Below, one piece after another: positions 29,859-38,415 of a stretch of DNA of 64,000 nucleotides. Position numbers and translations under genes: made by a program. This DNA is from Pseudomonas prosekii. Lineage in GTDB: Bacteria; Pseudomonadota; Gammaproteobacteria; Pseudomonadales; Pseudomonadaceae. The number at the start of each line of letters is the position of its first letter. Position 1 is the first letter of the stretch. The DNA is taken from NCBI RefSeq assembly GCF_900105155.1, contig NZ_LT629762.1:186001-250000 (forward strand), written 5' to 3'. The notes under the pieces are model-generated. The model was not told the DNA's origin. It made no database searches and saw only the letters and a list, made by a program, of their open reading frames with translations.

Positions 29859-29896
29859 GTAGTCGTTATGACCCTATCTAAAGTCATAACGACTAC
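29859..29896. other. Perfect 14-bp inverted repeat between convergent-spaced transcription units
   Basis: GTAGTCGTTATGAC and its exact complement GTCATAACGACTAC are separated by 10 nt. It sits 20 bp past the stop of the 454-residue secreted-protein gene and about 120 bp upstream of the ppyR-like gene, both on the minus strand. There is no T-tract, so it may be a factor-binding site or a Rho-assisted or bidirectional stem. Confidence 0.75.
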
Positions 29897-29916
29897 ATGT
29901 TGTAAATCCCCATCAG

Positions 29917-31281
29917 TCACGGGTTTTGTTTGACGAAGACCGAACTGAATTCGTAGATATCGCCATAAGCCTGGAACTGAACCGCACCATTGAGCAGTTG
30001 CAGGCGATAGCTGAAGTCGTTTTTGTCGTCCATGCCGATCACCAGGTTGCCGGCCTGCAATGGCAGTTTTTTATTGAGCTCCCAGACCCGGTCCTTGCTG
30101 ATGCGAATGCTCAGGTGAATGTCGGCCAATTCGACACCGCTGGCGTCGGTGGACGGCAGTATTTTCAGGATCAATTCGCCGGTTCTCGGCTCCTCGGCGT
30201 TGTTCACCAGATAGCGCCCTTCGCGCTGACTGGCGACCACCGGCAGCAGCGCCGTGGCCGCGACTTTGAACACCGTCGGCCGGCCAGTGCCGCTGAGGAT
30301 TTTTTCCGCCGGGCCGTGCCAACTGACATCTTGAACGCCGTGCAGGTTGGGCTCGCCCTGCACATACCAGTCGCCGGTGGTTTCGCCCGCCTCGTTCAAC
30401 TCATGCAGCAGCACGGCGCCATCCTCATATGGCCCGCCGATCAGCCGAATCGGCTGGCCGTTGCCGCTTTTCGGGTAGCGCACTTCACCGACGTACGCGG
30501 CGCCCTGCACTTGCCACCACAGTTCGAAGGCAATCTTGCCGTCCAATGTGCCGCGCACCATCACCGGCGCCGTCGCCTCGGGACCTTCGAGATGGTTGCG
30601 CTCAGTCCACTGACCGTTGACCAAGTCGCGCTGGGTGATGTCGGTGTAACCCCGCGGCATCAGTGGCGTTGCCTCCAATGGTCGCTGCGCAACTTTGATG
30701 GTTTCGGCAATCATCAGTGGCTGGTTGTTCTGAATCTGCCACGTCCCGGTCTGGCGCCAGCAGCAGCCGCTTTTCGATTGGGTGATCAGCCGTTTGCTCG
30801 CCGCATCCACGCCAAACAGCCCCAGATTCGGTTCGCGGCTCAGCGCCGCAAAAGCCTTGTTCAGTACCAGCGTCGGGCTCTCGGGGTCGGACAGATAAAT
30901 ATCGTAGGAAGGCTCCGCATAACCGCCGTCATTGCCGTTGCGCACAGCCAAGTCTTGCTCGCCGTCGAAATTGAAATCACCGAACAGCAGCAGGTTCTGA
31001 TCGGCCGCCAGTTCGTTGCTGCCAGGCTTGAACAAGGCAAACGCTTCGGCCGATTCGATGCGTTGCAGCACTGCGCCGCTGGCCTTGTCGCGCAGGGTGA
31101 TGGTCGCCGGAGCGTCATCGAAGGTCTGCGTTGGTGCCTGCGGGTAGACCACGTCGATTGCGTATTTCTGCGCCGGGTCGGCGAGGTGCAGGGTCAGGGG
31201 TTCAGCCGCCGCAACAGCACTGGCGCTGGTGAACAGGCTGGCGAGCAGGCAGCTGACGGCGGATAAACGAGGGGCAACCAT
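29917..31281 (-). CDS. Secreted protein of unknown function with a calcium-loop-like motif
   Basis: 454 residues with signal peptide 1-25 (SCLLASLFTSASAVAAA). A segment near residue 100, FGDFNFDGEQDLAVRNGNDG, has the D-x-D-x-D-G-x-x-D spacing of FG-GAP or EF-hand-like calcium loops and resembles XAC2610-type proteins. A CC pair sits near residue 173. The second half is beta-rich with no recognisable catalytic motif. It is probably periplasmic. It stands alone between nnrS/ppyR and a divergent AraC regulator, with about 140 bp to that gene. I do not recognise its function. Confidence 0.7.
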   Translation of the reverse strand: MVAPRLSAVSCLLASLFTSASAVAAAEPLTLHLADPAQKYAIDVVYPQAPTQTFDDAPATITLRDKASGAVLQRIESAEAFALFKPGSNELAADQNLLLFGDFNFDGEQDLAVRNGNDGGYAEPSYDIYLSDPESPTLVLNKAFAALSREPNLGLFGVDAASKRLITQSKSGCCWRQTGTWQIQNNQPLMIAETIKVAQRPLEATPLMPRGYTDITQRDLVNGQWTERNHLEGPEATAPVMVRGTLDGKIAFELWWQVQGAAYVGEVRYPKSGNGQPIRLIGGPYEDGAVLLHELNEAGETTGDWYVQGEPNLHGVQDVSWHGPAEKILSGTGRPTVFKVAATALLPVVASQREGRYLVNNAEEPRTGELILKILPSTDASGVELADIHLSIRISKDRVWELNKKLPLQAGNLVIGMDDKNDFSYRLQLLNGAVQFQAYGDIYEFSSVFVKQNP

Positions 31282-31424
31282 GATGCTGAGCGTCCTTGCG
31301 GCAAATTCGGGGCGGCAAGTCTAGCGACTAACGGTGCATACCGATATCTCTGCGAGCTTGCGCCTCGCGCCTTTCGCGCTCAGAACCCATACACTGCGCC
31401 ACTGGCCTGCCGAGGACGCCAACG

Positions 31425-32258
31425 ATGACGCGCACCGTTGCTCAACACGCTGACAAAGCCCCACGCTTCTGGCGCGACGACGCCCTGCCCTTCATCGAGG
31501 CGCGGGCCATCGCCGATGGCCGCGAGGTCTGCTATTCGCGGCATTCCCACGCGCACTTTTCGATCGGCGCGATCACCGCCGGGCGCAGCACTTACCTCCA
31601 CGAACACGCGCAATTCGAGGTCTGCGCCGGCACCGTGGTGTTGATGAATCCCGGCGATGTGCACGCCTGCAATCCGATCGACGACCAACCCTGGTCGTAC
31701 CTGATGCTCTACGTCGAGACGTCGTGGCTCACCGATTTGCAGCATCAATTGGGTTTTGCCGAGGATCAGGAATTTCGCCGGTTCGCTATCACCCATCTGC
31801 ACGATGCCAGCCTGTTTGCCGGGCTGAGTGATCTATACGCCGTGCTGGTCGATGAACAACAAGACATCCTGCGCAAGCACAGTGCTGCCGTGGAATTTTT
31901 CACTGATGTGCAGCAGCGCCTCAACCCGATCGATCAACCGTTGCGCGAGCCGAACTCTAAACTGCAGCGCGCTGCTGACTACATCCGCGACCACTGCACG
32001 CAATTGCTCAAACTGGAGGACATTTGCGCGGCCGCGCAGTTGTCGCCGTCTTATCTGATCCGCGCGTTCAAGCAACATTACGGCATGACCCCGCACGCGT
32101 TTTTGTTGAACCAGCGCATTCAGTTTGCCCAAGAGCAACTGCGCAACGGCAAGTTGATTGCCGATGTGGCGATTGCGGCGGGATTTGCCGATCAGGCGCA
32201 CTTTCAGCGAGTGTTCAAACAACATCTGGCGGCGACGCCTGGGCAATATCGCGGCTGA
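31425..32258 (+). CDS. AraC-family transcriptional regulator
   Basis: 277 residues. A cupin-type sensing domain at the N-terminus (HSHAHFSIGAITAGRSTYLH, then VVLMNPGDVHACNP), and two helix-turn-helices at the C-terminus (LKLEDICAAAQLSPSYLIRA and LIADVAIAAGFADQAHFQRV, then FKQHLAATPGQYRG). In Pseudomonas this regulator type usually neighbours a LysE exporter. One lies 0.8 kb downstream on the other strand, with a decayed gene in between. Control of that exporter is an inference. Confidence 0.9.
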   Translation: MTRTVAQHADKAPRFWRDDALPFIEARAIADGREVCYSRHSHAHFSIGAITAGRSTYLHEHAQFEVCAGTVVLMNPGDVHACNPIDDQPWSYLMLYVETSWLTDLQHQLGFAEDQEFRRFAITHLHDASLFAGLSDLYAVLVDEQQDILRKHSAAVEFFTDVQQRLNPIDQPLREPNSKLQRAADYIRDHCTQLLKLEDICAAAQLSPSYLIRAFKQHYGMTPHAFLLNQRIQFAQEQLRNGKLIADVAIAAGFADQAHFQRVFKQHLAATPGQYRG

Positions 32259-32472
32259 TTCCGGCACGTCGGCGGTCAGCTCCATCAAGGCAATGGCCTT
32301 GCGTCGGGGAATCGGGCGGTTGATCGCGCCAAGCGCCTTGGAAAGGGATTCGACATAGCGGTTGTAGGCGTCAATGGCCGTATTGATGACGTCAAGGCTC
32401 AGGTTACAACTGGTCAAGCACCGCGGATCCAGCGGCGGTGCCGGACGCAAAGTCTCGGTGCTGGATTTGTAC

Positions 32473-32999
32473 ATGAGTGACCCGTTGCATACCCAGGACT
32501 GGGGGCGGCTCAGGGGGCGCGACATCTATGGGCAATTGCCCAGACTGAAAGACCTGCTGCCGGTTTCAGATCTTTATGAAACGGCCATCCATAACCATTA
32601 CAACGATCTGAAAGAGGGACTGTCGACCACCATCCGCTATGTGTTTTCACAAATGGTCGAATCCGACCGCAGATTTATCGAAAAGGGCCGACTGGGCATG
32701 GACGCCTACTTCAAAAACAGCGTGCCTCGCAGTGACGCAACTTCGGCGGTGTACGTGCGCAAAATAGCTGAATTCGAGTGCTCCCTACAGCCAGGTCTAT
32801 CCGATAAACCGATGGCCTACTTCGATTCCGATCACATTAAAGCGATCAACAGTTGCTCGCTGCCGTGATCGGTTTCCAGGCATTTGGCGATGGCAATGGT
32901 CGGACCGCCAGTGCGCTCTACGCGATCAGTCAACTAAGGGCTGGTCGATTTACACCGCTGCCACGAGACGTGGTTAATTCGCTCAGCGGAATTCGTTGA
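32473..32999 (+). pseudogene. Decayed Fic-domain protein gene, frameshifted
   Basis: The first part, from ATG 32473 to a stop at 32868, reads MSDPLHTQDWGRLRGRDIYG through RKIAEFECSLQ and ends AINSCSLP. Shifting frame near 32855 continues as LLAAVIGFQAFGDGNGRTAS and ALYAISQLRAGRFTPLPRDV to a stop at 32999. FQAFGDGNGRTAS matches the Fic active-site consensus HPFxDGNGRTxR with the catalytic histidine replaced by glutamine. A frameshift plus loss of that histidine argue for a dead gene. No 5' extension is recognisable. It lies between an AraC gene and its likely LysE partner, so it is probably an insertion. Confidence 0.55.
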
Positions 33000-33047
33000 C
33001 GTCTATTCCGTGCTCCGCTTGACGGGGCACGGTTCAATGTTCAAACG

Positions 33048-33638
33048 TCACGCCCAAAGCAAATACGCCGCACTGCCCGCCAGCAACAACGCCATGCTTC
33101 GATTGAACAAACGCATGCCTGCCGGGTTATTCAAATACCCGCGCAAGAATGTCCCGGCATACACCCAGCAGCCGACGGACACATAACAAATCACCAGATA
33201 CACCGCGGCAAACTGCCAAATCAGCCGCGCCTCGCCGTTAGCAACAAACGCGCCCATCCCCGCGACGCAGGCCAGCCAGGCTTTCGGATTCAGCCATTGC
33301 ATCAGCGCGCCATACAACATCGACGGTGCCCGTGCCGAATCCTTGGCATTCACCTGGCCGTTATCGCTTGCCAGTTTGAACGCCATAAACAACAGAAACG
33401 CGACCCCGGCCCACTGCACCACTTGCGTCAGCCCCGGCCAGATTTCCAGCAATTCATGCAGCCCCAGGCCCATCAACACCAGCAACAGCACAAACCCCAG
33501 CGTCGCCCCCGCCACATGCCGCTGACTGGCCCGAAAGCCGTACCGCGCGCCGGAACTCAACGCAACAATGTTCACCGGCCCCGGCGTTATCGACGCGACC
33601 AGAGCAAACGCCGCCATGGAAATAATCAGACTCATCAC
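33048..33638 (-). CDS. LysE-family amino-acid exporter
   Basis: 196 residues with six hydrophobic segments and the family N-terminus ASITPGPVNIVALSSGARYG. A conserved LMQWLNPKAWLACVAGMGAF lies mid-protein. It exports an amino acid or related metabolite across the inner membrane. It is convergent with the AraC regulator upstream, with the Fic remnant between. About 140 bp separates its start from the ada gene on the other strand. Confidence 0.9.
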   Translation of the reverse strand: MMSLIISMAAFALVASITPGPVNIVALSSGARYGFRASQRHVAGATLGFVLLLVLMGLGLHELLEIWPGLTQVVQWAGVAFLLFMAFKLASDNGQVNAKDSARAPSMLYGALMQWLNPKAWLACVAGMGAFVANGEARLIWQFAAVYLVICYVSVGCWVYAGTFLRGYLNNPAGMRLFNRSMALLLAGSAAYLLWA

Positions 33639-33775
33639 CGACCTTCTTCAATTCAACTAAGCCGGCCCCCACGTTAGGGCGCACGCGCGGGCCTGTATTG
33701 AACAAAACTGCCCTCGGCCAATTCTCTGTCGATTTACCGGTGGAGGCGCCGCACGCGCGGACCTATGCTCTGCCC

Positions 33776-34858
33776 ATGAACCTAAAAAACGCTGCTTTGC
33801 CACCCCACGCCGAGATGGTTCGCGCCATGCTCGAACGCGATACCGCCTACGAAGGCGTATTTTTTACGGCGGTCAAAACCACCGGGATTTTCTGCCGCCC
33901 GAGTTGCACCGCATGCAAACCGAAGCCGGAGAACGTTGAGTTTTTCGCCCACGCCGACGAGTGCATGTCTGCCGGTTACCGCGCCTGTCTGCGCTGCAAA
34001 CCGCTGGACGCTGCAGCGATCGCGCCGGATTGGGTGCAGCGTTTGCTGAGGCTGGTCGATGCCGAACCGGAGCAGCGCTGGACCGATGCGCAGCTGCAAG
34101 CCGAGGGCATCGAACCGCTGAAATTGCGTCGCTGGTTCAAGCAGCATTTCGGCATGACCTTCCACGCGTGGCTGCGCACTCGCCGGCTCGGCATGGCGTT
34201 GGGTGGGATCAAGCAAGGCGAATCAATCGATAACGTCGCGTTCGATTCCGGCTACGAGTCCTTGAGCGGTTTTCGCGATGCGTTTCAGAAGTCTTTTCAC
34301 GTCACACCGGGCCGCGCCGCCAACAGCGAGCCGCTGCTGTTCACCCGCCTGACCACGCCGCTGGGGCCGATGATCGCCATGGCCGAACGGCGCGGTCTGG
34401 TGTTGCTGGAGTTCCTTGATCGGCCGGCGCTGACCCGCGAAGTCGAACAGTTGCAGCAGCGTTATGGCTACGCCGTGGCGCCGGGGCACAACGCACATTT
34501 GCGCCTGATCGAGACCGAACTGGCGCAGTATTTCGCCGGCCAGTTGCAAGTCTTCAGCGTGCCGTTGCATCTGCCGGGCGGCGAGTTCGCCCGGCAGGTC
34601 TGGGCCGAACTGGCGCAAATCCCCTACGGCCAGACCAGCACCTACAGCGCCATCGCCGCGCGGTTGGGCAAACCCGGTGCCAGCCGCGCCGTGGGTTTGG
34701 CCAATGGGCATAATCGGCTGTCGATCGTGCTGCCCTGCCATCGGGTGATCGGCGCCGACGGCTCGCTGACCGGGTATGGTGGCGGGCAGCCGCGAAAAGC
34801 CTTTCTGCTCAGGCTGGAAAATGCTGCGGTACAACTGACTCAACCCTTGGCATTCTGA
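33776..34858 (+). CDS. ada: Bifunctional Ada: methylphosphotriester repair activator and O6-methylguanine methyltransferase
   Basis: 360 residues from ATG 33776; the frame is open from 33698 but homology begins here. The N-terminal zinc domain has C40, C44, C71 and C74 (FCRPSC and CLRC), with C40 the methyl acceptor. An AraC-type helix-turn-helix follows, then a methyltransferase domain with the acceptor cysteine in IVLPCHRVIGADGSLTGYGG. Methylated Ada activates its own operon. alkA and a PEP mutase-like gene follow on the same strand. Confidence 0.95.
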   Translation: MNLKNAALPPHAEMVRAMLERDTAYEGVFFTAVKTTGIFCRPSCTACKPKPENVEFFAHADECMSAGYRACLRCKPLDAAAIAPDWVQRLLRLVDAEPEQRWTDAQLQAEGIEPLKLRRWFKQHFGMTFHAWLRTRRLGMALGGIKQGESIDNVAFDSGYESLSGFRDAFQKSFHVTPGRAANSEPLLFTRLTTPLGPMIAMAERRGLVLLEFLDRPALTREVEQLQQRYGYAVAPGHNAHLRLIETELAQYFAGQLQVFSVPLHLPGGEFARQVWAELAQIPYGQTSTYSAIAARLGKPGASRAVGLANGHNRLSIVLPCHRVIGADGSLTGYGGGQPRKAFLLRLENAAVQLTQPLAF

Positions 34859-34882
34859 TCATTTCAAAGAGAAGGACATTCG

Positions 34883-35686
34883 ATGGAAGCGCTCGACCAG
34901 CAATTGCACAACCTGCATCAGCACGGTTTGCTGATCCTCACCAACGTCGCCGATGCGGCCGGGGCGCGGCTGGTCGAGCAATTGGGCAGCCAGGCCGTGG
35001 CCACCAGCAGCGCCGCGGTGGCTTGGGCCCACGGTTATCAGGACGGCAACACGCTGCCGGTCGAACGCCTGGTGTTGACGGTGGAATCTATCGCGCGGGT
35101 GATCCGTGTGCCGTTGACCGTGGACATCGAGGCCGGTTATTCCGATGACCTGACGCGGGTCGCCGAGGTGGTCGATGCGGTGCTCGCGGCCGGTGCAGTG
35201 GGCATCAACATCGAGGACGGGGCGTCGTCGCCGCAGGTGCTGGTACGCAAGATCGAAGTCGCCCGGCAAGTGGCTGAACGGCGCGGGGTCAAGCTGTTCA
35301 TCAACGCGCGCACGGATGTCTATCTCAAAGGCCTGGTGCCTGCCGAGGAGCGTGTCGCCGAAACGCTCAGGCGTGCGGCGCTGTATCAAGCGGCCGGCGC
35401 GGACGGCTTGTTCGCGGCCGGAGCGACCGCGGAATACGAAATTGCGGCGATTTGCCAAGGCACCTCACTGCCGGTCAACGTGCTCGGCCTCGCGCATCTA
35501 CCCGCGCCCGACGTGCTGCAAGCCCTTGGCGTGCGGCGCTTGAGCGCCGGGTCGAGCATCGCCGAATTTCTCTATGGCGCGATGGCTGGGCTGGCGAAAA
35601 GCTTCCTCGGAACCGGCAAGCTCGACAGCCGCGATTTGCGCGCGTTGAGTTACGGCGAAGTCAACGCGCTGTTGGGTCCACGTTGA
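34883..35686 (+). CDS. Isocitrate lyase/PEP mutase family protein
   Basis: 267 residues. TIM-barrel motifs of the family: PLTVDIEAGYSDD (metal-binding aspartate), AVGINIEDGASSPQ, and LFINARTDVYL. The catalytic KKCGH loop of isocitrate lyase is absent, so it acts, if at all, as a carboxyphosphonoenolpyruvate mutase or oxaloacetate hydrolase-like enzyme. A ribosome site (AGAGAAGGA) precedes ATG 34883. It sits 24 bp after ada and 5 bp before alkA, an odd partner for alkylation repair genes. Confidence 0.85.
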   Translation: MEALDQQLHNLHQHGLLILTNVADAAGARLVEQLGSQAVATSSAAVAWAHGYQDGNTLPVERLVLTVESIARVIRVPLTVDIEAGYSDDLTRVAEVVDAVLAAGAVGINIEDGASSPQVLVRKIEVARQVAERRGVKLFINARTDVYLKGLVPAEERVAETLRRAALYQAAGADGLFAAGATAEYEIAAICQGTSLPVNVLGLAHLPAPDVLQALGVRRLSAGSSIAEFLYGAMAGLAKSFLGTGKLDSRDLRALSYGEVNALLGPR

Positions 35687-35691
35687 ATGGC

Positions 35692-36309
35692 ATGACGGCT
35701 ATTTATCAGCCCGCCAGCGAGTTTCTCGCATCGATCGATGACGACTGGCGGCGGCATATCGCCGCCGTCGGCCCGTGCCTGCATCAACCGCACCCGGCGC
35801 GCGACCCCTATGAATCGCTGGTGCGGGCGATTGCTTATCAGCAACTGCACGCCAAGGCTGGCGATGCGATTGTCGGCCGCTTGCGTGCATTGTTCCCGGC
35901 CGATGCATTCCCCAGGCCTGAGCAGATTCTGGCGACTGACTTTGCGCAGATGCGCAGTTGCGGGTTTTCCGCGAGCAAGATTGCAACCATCCAAGGCATC
36001 GCCCAGGCAACGCTGGACGGCGTGGTGCCGGATTACCCGACGGCGCTGGCGATGGACGATGAAGCGCTGATAGAGCGGCTAATCACCTTGCGCGGAGTGG
36101 GCCGCTGGACCGTGGAGATGCTGCTGATCTACAGCCTGGAGCGCCCGGACATCCTGCCGGCGGATGACTTCGGCGTGCGCGAGGGCTATCGGCGCATGAA
36201 GGGCCTGGAGGTGCAGCCAACCCGCAAACAGATGATCGAAATCGGCCTGGACTGGTCGCCTTACCGGACAGTCGCAGCGTGGTACCTGTGGCGAGTGCCG
36301 GCCAGGTAG
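35692..36309 (+). CDS. alkA: DNA-3-methyladenine glycosylase II (AlkA type)
   Basis: 205 residues from ATG 35692. The helix-hairpin-helix is LITLRGVGRWTVEMLL (about 130-145), followed by the catalytic aspartate in PADDFGVREGY (D159, equivalent to E. coli D238). The N-terminal domain of E. coli AlkA is lacking, as in other short bacterial versions. It excises alkylated purines. Third gene of an apparent ada operon. Confidence 0.93.
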   Translation: MTAIYQPASEFLASIDDDWRRHIAAVGPCLHQPHPARDPYESLVRAIAYQQLHAKAGDAIVGRLRALFPADAFPRPEQILATDFAQMRSCGFSASKIATIQGIAQATLDGVVPDYPTALAMDDEALIERLITLRGVGRWTVEMLLIYSLERPDILPADDFGVREGYRRMKGLEVQPTRKQMIEIGLDWSPYRTVAAWYLWRVPAR

Positions 36310-36324
36310 ACCGCGTTATCGTTG

Positions 36325-36575
36325 TTCGCGAGCAGGCTCACTCCTACATTTGATTGGTGTTGGGCACGTAACTTCCGGGCAGCGCAAATTACCTATGGGA
36401 GCGAGCTTGCTCGCGAAAGCGGCGTGTCAGCCAGCGTTATTGTTGGATGTGCCGCAGCTATCGCGAGCAAGCTCGCTCCCACATTTGGATTTTTGTACAT
36501 CTGAGAGAAAGGGGTTGGCTGGTAGAGAGCTATCGCGAGCAGGCTCACTCCTACAGGGATTGCGCACAGCCGCGG
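36325..36575. repeat. Cluster of REP halves and one REPIN
   Basis: Solo half TTCGCGAGCAGGCTCACTCC near 36325; an inverted pair GGGAGCGAGCTTGCTCGCGA (about 36396) and TCGCGAGCAAGCTCGCTCCC (about 36462-36481); a further half near 36530-36558. Another half lies at 36906-36930, before the GFA gene. No coding gene is evident in 36310-37040. Confidence 0.85.
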
Positions 36576-36579
36576 GAAC

Positions 36580-36845
36580 AGGTCGGCTATCAGGCCGCCT
36601 CGCGGCGCTTTTGCGGTGCCCGCCCCCTCGTGAGGCCGAGCGCAGGTTCTGCGCAGTGGGCAACCCGGCAAGGATGCCGGGTTAGCCGCCCCCGGCCAGG
36701 GATGGCCGATGGCGGCGGGCCCACGGCGCAGGACCGGAGCGAGGGCATGCCGAGCCACGGCGAGGCACCGAACGAAAGGGGCAAGAGCGCTTTGGTTACT
36801 TTCGCGCTTCTCGAAAGTGACTCGCTGTAAAAGCGAAACCAACAG
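36580..36845. repeat. GC-rich structured repeat element, function unknown
   Basis: Strong short stems occur in succession. AACCCGGC-6 nt-GCCGGGTT is at 36662-36683, GGCC-6 nt-GGCC at 36694-36707, and a CTTTCG/CGAAAG pair just before GTGACTCGCTGTAAAAGCG. Open frames exist on both strands but none looks like a protein. I recall similar segments ending GGTTACTTTCGCGCTTCT recurring in Pseudomonas genomes, so this is probably a dispersed element or structured RNA. That recollection is unverified. Confidence 0.45.
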
Positions 36846-37040
36846 CAGCCGTGACCGCAGAAATGGATATGTACATCCGACAAGAACAGGCTGGCTGATA
36901 GAAAGCTATCGCGAGCAGGCTCGCTCCTACAGGGATTTTTGTGCGTACGGGTGGCGACGGGCGACGCGATTCTGGTGCCGGTGGAAAATCGCTGAGGGTC
37001 TAGGCTGTCTTGGGTCGATCAAGCACAGTCGGAGGTTTCC

Positions 37041-37529
37041 ATGCAGCTCGAAGGTTCCTGCCATTGCGGCGCGGTATCGTTCGATTTGACCAGCGCCCAT
37101 CCCTATCCGTATCAGCGTTGTTATTGCTCGATCTGTCGCAAGACCCAGGGCGGTGGCGGCTACGCGATCAACATCAGCGGCGATGCCAACAGCCTGAAAG
37201 TGCGCGGGCGCAAACACATCGCGATCTACCATGCGCGGCTCAAGGAGGACGGCGCCAAACGCGCGCATCCCAGCAGCGCCGAGCGGCATTTCTGCTCGGT
37301 GTGCGGCAGCGGTTTGTGGCTGTTCAGCCCGGAGTGGCCGGAGCTGATTCACCCGTTCGCCTCGGCCATCGATACCCCGCTGCCAGTGCCGCCGGAGCAC
37401 ACGCATTTGATGTTGGGTTCGAAGGCGCCGTGGGTCGAAGCCAATGTGCAGCCCAAGGACAAGGAATTTGATGTTTACCCTGAGGAGTCAATTGCGCAGT
37501 GGCATGAGCGGTTGGGTCTGACTCGCTGA
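37041..37529 (+). CDS. GFA (glutathione-dependent formaldehyde-activating)/CENP-V family protein
   Basis: 162 residues. Zinc-binding cysteines of the GFA fold: CHCG at 8-11, RCYCSICRK near 26-34, and HFCSVCGSGL near 83-92. Ligation of structural and catalytic zinc is known for the family; the substrate is not known for most members. A ribosome site (GGAGG) lies six bases before ATG 37041. It is a single gene, convergent with miaE. Confidence 0.88.
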   Translation: MQLEGSCHCGAVSFDLTSAHPYPYQRCYCSICRKTQGGGGYAINISGDANSLKVRGRKHIAIYHARLKEDGAKRAHPSSAERHFCSVCGSGLWLFSPEWPELIHPFASAIDTPLPVPPEHTHLMLGSKAPWVEANVQPKDKEFDVYPEESIAQWHERLGLTR

Positions 37530-37648
37530 TACTCGGCAAAGAGCTGCCCACAAACCCTGTGCACTTAGAGCGCGTTCTGGCGTCAGCGCGCCGAATGATG
37601 ATCCTTCCCACGCAGAGCGCAGGAACGATCAGTTCAATTAAACGCAGG

Positions 37649-38257
37649 TCAGGCGGCGATTGGCACGCCGCTGTGGAAACGGAATTCCACGTCCGGCGAT
37701 TCGATCAATTCCTGCTCGGCCGCGCGCACGCGCTCGATGACTTGGGCGATGTCCTTGGCGTCACCGTACTGGTAAGCCAGCTTCAGATAACCCTGGAAAT
37801 GCCGCGCCTCGCTTTTCAGCAGGCCGAAATAGAATTTGCCCAACTCTTCATCCAGATGCGGCACCAGCGCCTCGAAACGCTCGCAACTGCGCGCCTCGAT
37901 AAATGCCCCCACCACCAGCGTATCCACCAGCTTCACCGGCTCGTGGCTGCGCACCACTTTGCGCAGGCCCGAGGCATAACGCCCGGCGGACAGCTGGCGC
38001 AGCTCGATCTTGCGTTTTTTCATCAGGCGCATGACTTGCTCGTGGTGCACCAGTTCTTCCCGGGCCAGGCGCGACATCAGGTTGATCAGATCGACGTGGG
38101 AATGGTACTTGGCGATCAGGCTCAACGCCGTGCTGGCGGCCTTGAATTCGCAGTTCTTGTGGTCGATCAGCAAAGTGTCCTGATCGGCCAGCGCGGCCTG
38201 GACCCAGCCGTCAGGGGTGCGGCAGCCGAGGAACTCGTGAATTTCGGGAAGGATCAT
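37649..38257 (-). CDS. miaE: tRNA-(ms2io6A)-hydroxylase
   Basis: 202 residues from ATG 38257, which begins MILPEIHEFLGCRTPDGWVQ; the longer frame has no homology. Ferritin-like di-iron motifs are visible: LAREELVHHEQV and LLKSEARHFQGYL supply E-x-x-H ligands, with a further glutamate in FIEARSCERFEAL. It hydroxylates ms2i6A at tRNA position 37. The 119-bp gap to the GFA gene contains a decayed palindrome related to 5662-5692. Confidence 0.92.
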   Translation of the reverse strand: MILPEIHEFLGCRTPDGWVQAALADQDTLLIDHKNCEFKAASTALSLIAKYHSHVDLINLMSRLAREELVHHEQVMRLMKKRKIELRQLSAGRYASGLRKVVRSHEPVKLVDTLVVGAFIEARSCERFEALVPHLDEELGKFYFGLLKSEARHFQGYLKLAYQYGDAKDIAQVIERVRAAEQELIESPDVEFRFHSGVPIAA

Positions 38258-38415
38258 GGGGCTCACGGATAAATGGTTGAAACGAAGGGCGCCGATTATA
38301 CCGGCCTGCCCGCAGACCACCAGTCGCTGCCGTTGATATGCATCAAGTCCCGTGTTGGCGGGCAGCAACTATAGTTGTCCAACGCAATGCCTTTCACTTT
38401 CTGGAGATCGCGCTC

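Noticed and set aside
31833..32474. Minus-strand frame beginning MYKSSTETLRPAPPLD that reads protein-like until about 32270 (DVINTAIDAYNRYVESLSKA)
   Set aside because: It runs on antisense through the AraC gene and has a poor ribosome site. It could be a truncated remnant of a small Pseudomonas protein, but the evidence is too thin for a feature.
36350..36842. Frames on both strands in the REP cluster and structured element
   Set aside because: They contain the typical REP translation products (SLLAIA, PCRSEPARD) and no domain, and overlapping frames on both strands are equally open.
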